Assembly: GCA_017399665.1 (NCBI GenBank)
Contig: JAFQBR010000050.1
Coordinates: 1 to 19,771 of the forward strand
Reading direction: 5' to 3'
From: Clostridia bacterium
GTDB taxonomy: Bacteria; Bacillota_A; Clostridia; Christensenellales; Borkfalkiaceae
Length of the DNA: 19,771 nucleotides
Both the position numbers and the translations under genes were made by a program. Each line of letters begins with the position of its first letter. Position 1 is the stretch's first letter. Shown in pieces: positions 15,501 through 19,771 of this stretch. The notes under the pieces are model-generated. The model saw only the letters and a list, made by a program, of their open reading frames with translations, did no database searches and was not told the origin of the DNA.

Positions 15501-15923
15501 GTTTTTATTCAATATGCAATAGGTAAAACAAATTCTTCATTTACTATTCCTGATTCGGTTACTTCTATTGGTGATGATGCGTTCTATTATTGCACTAGGT
15601 TAACTTCAGTGGCAATACCTAATTCCGTTACCGCTATTGGCGAAAGGGCGTTCTATTATTGCGATGGTTTAACTTCAATAGAAATCCCAGACTCCGTTAC
15701 TTCAATTGGTGATTCCGCATTCTATGGTTGCAGTAGTTTAACTTCGGTAGTAATACCTGATTCCGTTACTTCTATTGCTAATTATGCGTTCACTGATTGC
15801 AAACGTTTAACTTCGATTAAATACCGTGGAACACAAAGCCAGTGGAATGCTATTTCAAAGGGTTATTTATGGAATCGTTATACAGGCAGTTACACCATAA
15901 CCTATAATTACACAGGCGAATAA
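12555..15923 (+). CDS. BspA-like leucine-rich-repeat surface lipoprotein
   Basis: A 1122-residue exported lipoprotein. The signal peptide ends in lipobox LASC with C25. Residues about 31-259 are Cys-rich repeats built on APTCTxxGLTEGKHCSVCNEV and ALGHTEVID, plus a pair of 27-residue units around ATCTLPATCLRGCG; Cys pairs suggest metal binding or disulfides. Residues about 285-1110 are some 25 LRR_5/BspA units of about 23 residues (IPDSVTSIGDxAFYxCxSLTSV). They are broken by paired modules: YLGTIDKWAEIEF (residues about 341 and 854), YLGNENNPYLYL (twice) and DGNLYxKDGTVFIQYA (twice). A C-terminal KYRGTQSQWNAI block ends it; there is no sortase motif. BspA relatives act in adhesion, but this role is inferred. 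AAGGAGA precedes ATG 12555. Confidence 0.9.
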   Translation: MKRNLLLALLTIAFCFLCTATLASCFGHKHKYDSITVVAPTCTEEGYTIKTCECGAIIQSNFLSALGHTEVIDNNAVAPTCTKTGLTEDKHCSVCNEVLSVQTVLPALGHNMSKATCTLPATCLRGCGETSGKPLGHDMAEATCTLPATCLRGCGLTEGTPLGHTEVIDKAVAPDCVNTGLTEGKHCSVCSEVLVEQEVVDALGHTEVIDSAVAPSCTETGLTEGMYCSVCNEVLVVQEEVDALGHLYEESNQCSRCKYVLIEYLTFTLLSNDSYSVKAKDVNNIPAKVIIPSFYNGKAVTLIEDKAFYWCRNLTSIEIPNSITSIGLYAFDSCRSLTEVNYLGTIDKWAEIEFASSSSNPVFYARQLKINGEAVTKIVLTTATKVSSYAFYNCISLTSAIIGDSVTLIDELAFIGCTSLTSVVIGDSITSIGRDAFFNCGSLQYNVDCGLNYLGNENNPYLYLIKANTDTTTADINVNCKLIAVIAFYKCTSLTSIEIPDSVNYICHSAFYGCSSLAEITLPFVGETKNGTINTHFGYIFGARSYSDNNRAVPHSLKKVTITGGSFIANFAFYGCYNLTSIELPDSVTAIDEYAFHVCSSLTSIKIPDSVTSFGKGAFVGCSDLQYNIEGELNYLGNENNPYLYLVKAANQSIETANINVNCKFIGPRALYGCSNLTSVVIHNSITLIDEYAFAGCSSLICIEVSEDNANYKDIDGNLYSKDGTVFIQYAVGKTDASFTIPDSVITICGYTFEGCSSLDSVVIGDSVTAIGERAFEDCSSLTSVVIGDSVTAIGEMAFEHCSSLTSVVIGDGVTSIGDEAFYHCDSLTSVVIPDSVTSIGDAAFYFCDRLIDVNYLGTIDKWAEIEFGRADANPLYYAKQLKINGEVLTEVVLTTATKISSYAFYNCIKLTSVVIGDSITSIGDDAFYSCSSLTSIEIPDSVTYIGNSAFGRCTRLTSIKVSENNANYKNIDGNLYTKDGTVFIQYAIGKTNSSFTIPDSVTSIGDDAFYYCTRLTSVAIPNSVTAIGERAFYYCDGLTSIEIPDSVTSIGDSAFYGCSSLTSVVIPDSVTSIANYAFTDCKRLTSIKYRGTQSQWNAISKGYLWNRYTGSYTITYNYTGE
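12896..13018 (+). repeat. 81-bp in-frame tandem duplication
   Basis: A 42-nt identical block occurs at 12896-12937 and 12977-13018, an offset of 81 nt or 27 codons. It encodes two ATCTLPATCLRGCG units in the Cys-rich part of the lipoprotein. The nucleotide identity points to recent duplication or ongoing homogenisation. Confidence 0.85.
14820..14957 (+). repeat. 69-bp in-frame tandem LRR duplication
   Basis: Two consecutive 69-nt (23-codon) leucine-rich units, 14820-14888 and 14889-14957, differ at only a few bases and share a long identical core from TTCGGTGGTAATTGG to GCTATTGGCGAAA. They are the most recent-looking LRR copies in the gene. Confidence 0.85.
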
Positions 15924-15955
15924 AAAGTAAAACGAACAAAATAAAAAAATAATAT

Positions 15956-15995
15956 AAAAGCCTTGCTTATCGACTTATAGCAAGGCTTTTTGTGT
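15956..15995 (+). terminator. Terminator of the BspA-like gene with motif in its loop
   Basis: AAAAGCCTTGCT (15956-15967) and AGCAAGGCTTTT (15979-15990) form a perfect 12-bp stem followed by TTTTTGTG. The 11-nt loop TATCGACTTAT is the core of the recurring TAATCGACYTATA motif. Confidence 0.93.
15967..15979 (+). repeat. TAATCGACYTATA motif, copy 5 (one mismatch)
   Basis: TTATCGACTTATA, 43 nt after the BspA-like gene stop and sense to it. The motif exactly fills the loop and closing pair of the terminator, the clearest case of its hairpin setting. Confidence 0.8.
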
Positions 15996-16019
15996 GTTTT
16001 AGTTGCTGAAAGGAAAAAG

Positions 16020-16117
16020 AGATTCTATCGCCTGACGGCTCCAGAATGACAAAGGGGGATAACGCTAAGTATATTTTATGTCATTCTGGAACGAGCGAAA
16101 GCGAAGTGATAGAATCT
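16020..16117. repeat. MITE-like inverted repeat
   Basis: Outer arms AGATTCTATC (16020-16029) and GATAGAATCT (16108-16117) and inner arms CCAGAATGACA (16041-16051) and TGTCATTCTGG (16079-16089) form a nested 98-bp inverted repeat. The segments between the outer and inner arms do not pair. It has no ORF. The wording ATTCTGGAACGAGCGAAAGCG resembles short dispersed palindromic repeats I recall from many unrelated genomes, which supports a non-autonomous mobile or REP-like element. No clear target duplication is seen. Confidence 0.65.
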
Positions 16118-16126
16118 AAAAGTAAA

Positions 16127-16155
16127 AAAAAGAGCAGGGGGAACTTGCTCTTTTT
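16127..16155. terminator. Bidirectional terminator-like hairpin beside the inverted repeat
   Basis: AAAAAGAGCA (16127-16136) and TGCTCTTTTT (16146-16155) form a 10-bp stem with loop GGGGGAACT. It is 10 nt from the inverted repeat and serves no obvious gene, so it may belong to the repeat or be a leftover of a lost gene. Confidence 0.6.
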
Positions 16156-16165
16156 GATATAAAGA

Positions 16166-16194
16166 AAAAGCCACCTATTAACCTAGGGGCTTTT
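16166..16194 (-). terminator. Terminator of the DUF2188-DUF1294 operon
   Basis: On the minus strand AAAAGCC-CCTA pairs with TAGG-t-GGCTTTT, with a 6-nt loop and one unpaired T, then TCTTT. It lies 21 nt past the DUF1294 stop. Confidence 0.8.
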
Positions 16195-16214
16195 AATTTT
16201 GTTTTTTGTTATGA

Positions 16215-16490
16215 TTAAATAAAATAATACAAAGCAATAAAAATGCCGGCGTGTAAAAGTAGGGCAATAAAGTTAATCGATATAAAATACCAATGCTTGG
16301 TTTTGTGGCGAAATAATGCCATGCCAAGTGAGCCACCTATCGCTCCGCCAAAAAGCGAAAGCCCAAGTAAAACTTTTTCAGGCGTTCTTCTTGATTTGCC
16401 TTTTGCCTTTAATTTATCTAGTCCGTAAGCGAAAAAGGTTATTACGCTTACAACAAGTAAGTAAATTAAAAATATAATATGGTCAGCCAT
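16215..16490 (-). CDS. DUF1294 small membrane protein
   Basis: A 91-residue protein with three hydrophobic stretches (IIFLIYLLVVSVITFF; LLGLSLFGGAIGGSLGMALF; FISINFIALLLHAGIFIALYYF). It carries the DUF1294 signature: YGLDKLKAK, RRTPEKVLL, GGAIGGSLGM and FRHKTKHWYF. The function is unknown. Its ATG (16490-16488) shares one base with the TAA of the DUF2188 gene (TAATG), so translation is probably coupled. It lacks a separate ribosome binding site or promoter. Confidence 0.9.
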   Translation of the reverse strand: MADHIIFLIYLLVVSVITFFAYGLDKLKAKGKSRRTPEKVLLGLSLFGGAIGGSLGMALFRHKTKHWYFISINFIALLLHAGIFIALYYFI

Positions 16491-16852
16491 TATTTTTTAG
16501 CTTTTTTGTCTGCAGGCTTTGCAGGCGCTTTTGTAGCAGGTTTAGCTTCCTTTGCAGGAGCTTTAGCAGCAGGCTTAGCTTCTTTTGCAGGCGCTTTTTC
16601 TTTAGTGATGGCAGACTTGGCTTCTTTTGCACCTTCTTTATCTGCCGGTTTAGAATAGTCTTGTTTTCTAATCTTGCCGTCTACTTTATGAATAACAATA
16701 TTGCCTTCCTGGTTGCCGGCAACAGTTTTAGCATAAGCAATAGCTTCCTTTTGGGTGTTAAAAAGCTTTAACGCCTTTTCTGCCTTTTCGCCTTTAACTT
16801 GCCATTTGCCGTCGTCGTTTAAAGAAATATGATATTTTTGTCCTATAGCCAT
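16490..16852 (-). CDS. DUF2188 protein with histone H1-like Lys/Ala/Pro tail
   Basis: A 120-residue protein. ATG 16852 is chosen because AAAGGAG lies at normal spacing; an upstream in-frame start at 16900 has none and would lie at the -10 box. Residues about 6-65 match DUF2188: KYHISLNDDGKWQVKGEKAEK, LFNTQKEAIAYAKTVA and IVIHKVDGKIRKQDY. Residues about 68-120 are a low-complexity tail with repeated EAKPAxKAPAK units ending KKAKK, similar in composition to eukaryotic histone H1 and bacterial AlgP-type tails; non-specific DNA or RNA binding is plausible but not shown. It is the first gene of a two-gene operon with DUF1294. The tail repeats could vary in number by slippage. Confidence 0.87.
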   Translation of the reverse strand: MAIGQKYHISLNDDGKWQVKGEKAEKALKLFNTQKEAIAYAKTVAGNQEGNIVIHKVDGKIRKQDYSKPADKEGAKEAKSAITKEKAPAKEAKPAAKAPAKEAKPATKAPAKPADKKAKK

Positions 16853-16888
16853 AATTTTCTCCTTTGTAAAAAGAATTTTTATGGTTAT

Positions 16889-16917
16889 ATTATATATCAT
16901 AATAGTATAAAAATCAA
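16889..16917 (-). promoter_or_regulatory. Sigma-A promoter of the DUF2188-DUF1294 operon
   Basis: Minus strand -35 TTGATT (16917-16912), 17-nt spacer, -10 TATAAT (16894-16889), 37 nt before ATG 16852. Confidence 0.8.
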
Positions 16918-16966
16918 TACTTAAGTGAAAATTTTTTTATAAAAAGCGTTATTTTATCTTAAAAAA

Positions 16967-16995
16967 TTGACAAAACTATCTTTATTTATTAGAAT
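16967..16995 (+). promoter_or_regulatory. Sigma-A promoter of the tyrosine phosphatase gene
   Basis: -35 TTGACA (16967-16972), 17-nt spacer, -10 TAGAAT (16990-16995). The predicted start is only about 12 nt before ATG 17015, so the leader is just long enough for the GGAG site. Confidence 0.83.
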
Positions 16996-17014
16996 TTTAT
17001 TATGGAGAATAGCT

Positions 17015-17482
17015 ATGAAAGATAAAATAAAAATTATGTTTGTTTGTCATGGGAATATTTGCAGAAGCCCTATGGCAGAATTTATTTTTAAAGATATGCT
17101 TGCAAAAAAGGGTATAACAAATATTGAAGTTTATTCTTCAGCTACCAGCAGTGAAGAAATTTGGAATGGCGTAGGTAACCCCGTTTATCCACCTGCAAAA
17201 GCAGAGCTTTTAAAGCACGGCATAAGCTGTGAAGGCAAGCGAGCAGTTCAGCTTAAAAAGTCAGACTATAATAATTACGACATTTTTGTTTGTATGGATA
17301 ATGCAAACGTGCGAAACGCTTTGCGTATATTCGGCAAAGATGATAAAAACAAGGTAAAACTTTTGCTAGGTTATACTTCGCGAGGCGGTGAGGTTGCAGA
17401 CCCTTGGTATTACGGCCATTTCGATAAAACTTATTTTGATATTCAAGAGGGCTGTAACGCGCTATTAAACACAATTATATAA
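17015..17482 (+). CDS. Low-molecular-weight protein tyrosine phosphatase
   Basis: A 155-residue cytosolic phosphatase. ATG 17015 is supported by GGAG at 17004-17007 and by the promoter, whose -35 box would be the start codon of a longer in-frame ORF. The P-loop is CHGNICRS with nucleophile C11 and R17, followed by PMAE. The general acid loop is DPW (129-131), followed by YYG. The family removes phosphate from protein tyrosine (some members act on arginine). No tyrosine kinase gene is nearby. It is a single-gene transcript with its own promoter and terminator. Confidence 0.95.
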   Translation: MKDKIKIMFVCHGNICRSPMAEFIFKDMLAKKGITNIEVYSSATSSEEIWNGVGNPVYPPAKAELLKHGISCEGKRAVQLKKSDYNNYDIFVCMDNANVRNALRIFGKDDKNKVKLLLGYTSRGGEVADPWYYGHFDKTYFDIQEGCNALLNTII

Positions 17483-17491
17483 AACAAAAAA

Positions 17492-17538
17492 CCTGTGATA
17501 ACGGCTTAAATAAATAAGCTTTTTTCACAGGCTTTTAT
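17492..17538 (+). terminator. Terminator of the tyrosine phosphatase gene
   Basis: CCTGTGA (17492-17498) pairs with TCACAGG (17525-17531), enclosing a small GCTT/AAGC inner stem, followed by CTTTTATTTT. Confidence 0.8.
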
Positions 17539-17565
17539 TTTGCTAAATTTTTATAAAAATTGGGC

Positions 17566-17578
17566 TATAGGTCGATTA
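17566..17578 (-). repeat. TAATCGACYTATA motif, copy 6
   Basis: Exact minus-strand copy TAATCGACCTATA, 22 nt past the stop of the 17600-17986 gene and sense to it. It is enclosed by GCTA (17583-17580) and TAGC (17567-17564), with A-run before and T-run after: a short terminator-like hairpin. Confidence 0.78.
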
Positions 17579-17599
17579 TTAGCTGTTTTTACAATAATT

Positions 17600-17986
17600 T
17601 TAGTCCACAAAACGCTTTGCGAAGTCCAATAAAAGACCGTCTATTAAGTTTTCGTTATCGTAAAAAACGTTATCGTATTCTTCTAAAAAGTTTTCCCCTC
17701 TATCCTCTTTTGCGGTGGTTAAATATGCGATTTTTGCTATTGCATAATTTTCCTGAATTGGTTTTGGTAAAAGGTAAAAAGAAGCCTCAACTGCATTAGC
17801 TAAAGTTTTGTCTGTTTCGCAAAACTCAAAAAAATCAGCGTGTCCGCTTGCGCCTAAATTGCTTATAACGGTTAAAAGCTCGCCAACAGGGGAAGGCAGT
17901 TCTTCTTTTGCCCAAAGCTTCCAAAGAAGGTCTACGCGTTCTTTATCGGTTAGCACTTTTTCTTTTTTCTTAAATAATTTAAACAT
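17600..17986 (-). CDS. Hypothetical acidic protein, possibly DUF4375/DMP19-like
   Basis: A 128-residue protein not recognised with confidence. A basic start (MFKLFKKKEK) is followed by an acidic, mostly helical body with LLTVISNLGASGHADFFEF (about residue 38-56), an Ala-rich helix and a C-terminal EEYDNVFYDNENLIDGLLLDFAKRF. The layout and the final YDxxFYxNE-like block recall DUF4375/DMP19 DNA-mimic relatives, but this is tentative. There is no signal peptide or membrane segment. It starts 7 nt after the RibD-like gene stop, so both are co-transcribed. The ribosome binding site is weak. Confidence 0.65.
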   Translation of the reverse strand: MFKLFKKKEKVLTDKERVDLLWKLWAKEELPSPVGELLTVISNLGASGHADFFEFCETDKTLANAVEASFYLLPKPIQENYAIAKIAYLTTAKEDRGENFLEEYDNVFYDNENLIDGLLLDFAKRFVD

Positions 17987-17993
17987 ATCAATA

Positions 17994-18701
17994 TTACCTT
18001 TTATAATTTATTTTTAAAACGCCATTATTAAGGGGTGTTACTTGCATTTTAGAAAATTCGTTTAGTGGCAAACCTTCATTCTTTTTTGCAAATAAGTCGA
18101 TTGCGTTTATATCGTTTTCAATAACGGGAGCAACTATTAAATTGACCTCATCAATAAGATTGTTTTGCAAAAATAAAGTATCGGTATAACCGCCACCTTC
18201 CAAAAGAAGGGTTTTTATATTAAATAGGCTATATAATTTATTGCAAATTATTAAGGGATTTAAACTGTTTTCTCCGCAAAAAATATACGAAATACCTTTT
18301 TCCTTTAAAAATGCCGTGTAGCCTTTAGGAATATCGTGGGTTAATATCTCAATAATATGTGCGTTGTTATAGCCTTCATCCTCATCATAGATTTCGCTAT
18401 CAGTCCAATTTAATCTGCCGTGCGGGTCTAAAGAGATTGCATAGTAAGGATGGATTTTGGCAATATAATCGCAAAAGTCATCTTTTTGGTTTTGATATTT
18501 TGTTAGCTCTGGAAGCTCAACCCCTGCAAAGCTTGTTTGCATGGTAATACGTCCGCATAAAAAGGCATCTGCTTTATAGTCGCGGTTGCATTTATAGTAT
18601 TCTTCAGTTGCAATTTCACCTGCTGTAGAAGATAAAAAATTTCCTGTAATTTTACCGTCTAAAGAGGTTGTCATGTGTAAAATAATATAAGGTTTATTCA
18701 T
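17994..18701 (-). CDS. RibD C-terminal/DHFR-fold reductase family protein
   Basis: A 235-residue NAD(P)H-dependent reductase-like protein of the RibD_C family, without the RibD deaminase domain. The N terminus YIILHMTTSLDGKITG (residues 5-20) and FLCGRITMQTSF (48-59) are the family's substrate and cofactor loops. LLLEGGGYTDTLFLQNNLIDEVNLIVAPVI (168-197) is the characteristic GGG-xx-x-L-DE-x-x-x-x-P block. Stand-alone members have varied or unknown substrates, so a role in riboflavin synthesis is not implied. GGAGC precedes ATG 18701. It lies downstream of the exonuclease gene with copy 7 of the repeat in the 57-nt gap. Confidence 0.85.
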   Translation of the reverse strand: MNKPYIILHMTTSLDGKITGNFLSSTAGEIATEEYYKCNRDYKADAFLCGRITMQTSFAGVELPELTKYQNQKDDFCDYIAKIHPYYAISLDPHGRLNWTDSEIYDEDEGYNNAHIIEILTHDIPKGYTAFLKEKGISYIFCGENSLNPLIICNKLYSLFNIKTLLLEGGGYTDTLFLQNNLIDEVNLIVAPVIENDINAIDLFAKKNEGLPLNEFSKMQVTPLNNGVLKINYKR

Positions 18702-18725
18702 AGGCGCTCCTTATAAAAATAGGGC

Positions 18726-18738
18726 TATAAGTCGATTA
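18726..18738 (-). repeat. TAATCGACYTATA motif, copy 7
   Basis: Exact minus-strand copy TAATCGACTTATA, 20 nt past the exonuclease stop and sense to it. It lies in the loop of an 8-bp AAAAATAG (18715-18722)/CTATTTTT (18743-18750) hairpin that ends in a T-run on the minus strand. Confidence 0.8.
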
Positions 18739-18758
18739 ACGGCTATTTTTTAATAAAA

Positions 18759-19598
18759 CTAAAGATTTATCGCCCTTAAAATATCTTTTGTGGGTATGCT
18801 AGGCAAGCTGTACTTTAGCTCGCTTATATCAAACGGTAAAGCGTGGCAGTTGCTAAGTTTTATAATTTTATAGTTATCTTTTAACCTCTCTTTGCATTCG
18901 CAAATGCTTTGCTTTAAAGTGCTTTTTTCAATTTTATCTGCATTATTTAATAGGTTTTCAAGTGAGCCGTAAGCGTTAATTAGTTGAGATGCCGTTTTAG
19001 GGCCTACTTTGCACGCACCCTTAATATTATCTGCGCTATCACCGGTAAGCGACTTAAAATCTGCGTAAACACTTGGGCAAATATTATATTTTTCGCGTAT
19101 GTAATCGCAGTCGCAGGTAACGGATTTGTCACCACGGTATCTAAAAATCGTGACATTTTCGTTTATTAGCTGAAAAAAATCGCTATCAAATGAAGAGATA
19201 ACTACTTTTAAATTATTACCGTAGGTTAAGGCATAGCTTGCAATTAAATCATCCGTTTCGCACATATAGCTTTCCGTATGCTTGATTTTTAAATAGTCAA
19301 GGGCGTTGTATACGTCTTGAAGCTGGGTGAAGGGATTATCTTGATCGGAAAGGGTAGAATAGTCTGGTCGGTTGGCTTTGTAATCTTGATTAACTAATGT
19401 GCGCTCGCTCCCTTTTTCGCCGTCAAATAAAACAACCAAATGGGAAGGATTGGTCTTTGCAATTATTTTTTTAAGCGCGCCTATAAAACCAAGCGTGCCT
19501 TGAATTGCTTTTCCCTCTTTATTTATTATGCGTGAGGGCATGCCAAAGAACATTTGAAATAAAAGATTTGTTCCGTCTATTATAAGAAGCTTATCCAT
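18759..19598 (-). CDS. 5'-3' exonuclease, YpcP/ExoIX-like FEN family
   Basis: A 279-residue stand-alone flap/5' exonuclease similar to the N-terminal nuclease of DNA polymerase I, expected to remove RNA primers and 5' flaps. Metal-binding acids are visible: D8 (LIIDGTN), D59 (LFDG), E114/D116/D117 (CETDD), D138/D140 (FDSD) and D187/D190 (GDSAD). The helical arch holds QDYKANRP (71-78). The helix-3-turn-helix DNA-binding motif is VGPKTASQLINAYGSLENLL (198-217). No polymerase domain follows. It is the size of B. subtilis YpcP, a backup for Pol I nuclease. ATG 19598 has a GGGGG(A) site. It probably heads a three-gene operon with the RibD-like and hypothetical genes. Confidence 0.92.
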   Translation of the reverse strand: MDKLLIIDGTNLLFQMFFGMPSRIINKEGKAIQGTLGFIGALKKIIAKTNPSHLVVLFDGEKGSERTLVNQDYKANRPDYSTLSDQDNPFTQLQDVYNALDYLKIKHTESYMCETDDLIASYALTYGNNLKVVISSFDSDFFQLINENVTIFRYRGDKSVTCDCDYIREKYNICPSVYADFKSLTGDSADNIKGACKVGPKTASQLINAYGSLENLLNNADKIEKSTLKQSICECKERLKDNYKIIKLSNCHALPFDISELKYSLPSIPTKDILRAINL

Positions 19599-19664
19599 TT
19601 TCTTTGTCCCCCGCAGTTTTTTTGTTAGCCAATGTAGGTGCTATACCTTAAAAATAATAGTAAA

Positions 19665-19692
19665 AAAGCCGATTTCTAATGAAATCGGCTTT
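19665..19692 (-). terminator. Terminator of the tRNA-Pro gene
   Basis: A perfect 12-bp stem, AAAGCCGATTTC and GAAATCGGCTTT on the minus strand with a 4-nt loop, followed by TTTA. It begins 2 nt after the encoded CCA end. Confidence 0.93.
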
Positions 19693-19693
19693 C

Positions 19694-19770
19694 TGGTCGG
19701 AGTGACAAGAATCGAACTTGCGACCTCTTGAACCCCATTCAAGCGCGCTACCAAACTGCGCTACACCCCG
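19694..19770 (-). tRNA. tRNA-Pro (anticodon GGG)
   Basis: A complete 77-nt cloverleaf on the minus strand: acceptor CGGGGTG/CACTCCG (one G-T pair), D arm GCGC..GCGC with GTTTGGTA, anticodon stem CTTGA/TCAAG with loop ATGGGGT (U33, anticodon GGG), T arm with TTCGATT, and an encoded ACCA end. CGGGG at the 5' end and G37 are typical of proline tRNAs. Confidence 0.95.
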
Positions 19771-19771
19771 A

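Noticed and set aside
13440..15830. Regular repeats that could suggest a CRISPR array
   Set aside because: They are in-frame leucine-rich-repeat codons without unique spacers and translate to one continuous protein.
16967..17014. TTG start giving a 171-residue tyrosine phosphatase
   Set aside because: That TTG is the first part of a TTGACA -35 box with a well-spaced -10; the P-loop lies near the N terminus only with ATG 17015.

Overview
The window is AT-rich DNA that is most likely from an anaerobic, endospore-forming clostridial member of the Bacillota, probably gut-associated. This rests on a complete gerA-type germination operon, a CIRCE/HrcA heat-shock operator, consensus sigma-A promoters, strong GGAGG-type ribosome binding sites, a TM1266-family (Fe-only hydrogenase system) regulator and a large BspA-like leucine-rich-repeat lipoprotein. 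No species can be named from the sequence alone.

Layout. 1-1566 (+): the 3' part of a pyrimidine-nucleoside phosphorylase gene followed closely by thymidine kinase, a pyrimidine salvage pair. 1613-2524 (+): an intracellular GH43-type glycosidase ending at a bidirectional terminator. 2629-3318 (-): a YjjG/YfnB-type HAD nucleotidase. 3365-7150 (-): germination receptor genes in the order A-B-C, with overlapping ends. 7288-8262 (-): class II fructose-bisphosphate aldolase with its own promoter and terminator. A divergent control region (8263-8560) separates it from the TM1266-type ACT protein, which precedes an ABC substrate-binding lipoprotein and permease (8561-10756, +) that have no ATPase gene beside them. 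Then come an NdoA/MazF-type RNase without an adjacent antitoxin, a CIRCE-controlled small heat-shock protein, and a 1122-residue BspA-like lipoprotein behind a strongly folded leader. 15924-16214 is intergenic and carries a MITE-like inverted repeat and terminators. 16215-16852 (-): DUF1294 and DUF2188 genes, translationally coupled. 17015-17482 (+): a low-molecular-weight tyrosine phosphatase. 17600-19598 (-): an unrecognised acidic protein, a RibD-C/DHFR-fold reductase and a 5'-3' exonuclease, with tRNA-Pro(GGG) at 19694-19770 (-).

Two features stand out. First, a 13-nt intergenic motif, TAATCGACYTATA, occurs seven times. Each copy lies just downstream of a gene, in the sense orientation of that gene, and usually sits in the loop of a small hairpin; the clearest case is the terminator at 15956-15990. 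Second, the roughly 170-nt leader of the BspA-like gene can form an 11-bp and a 12-bp long-range helix, a 9-bp hairpin, a 5-bp hairpin and a possible pseudoknot. It looks like an undescribed cis-regulatory RNA; I could not match it to a riboswitch class I know.
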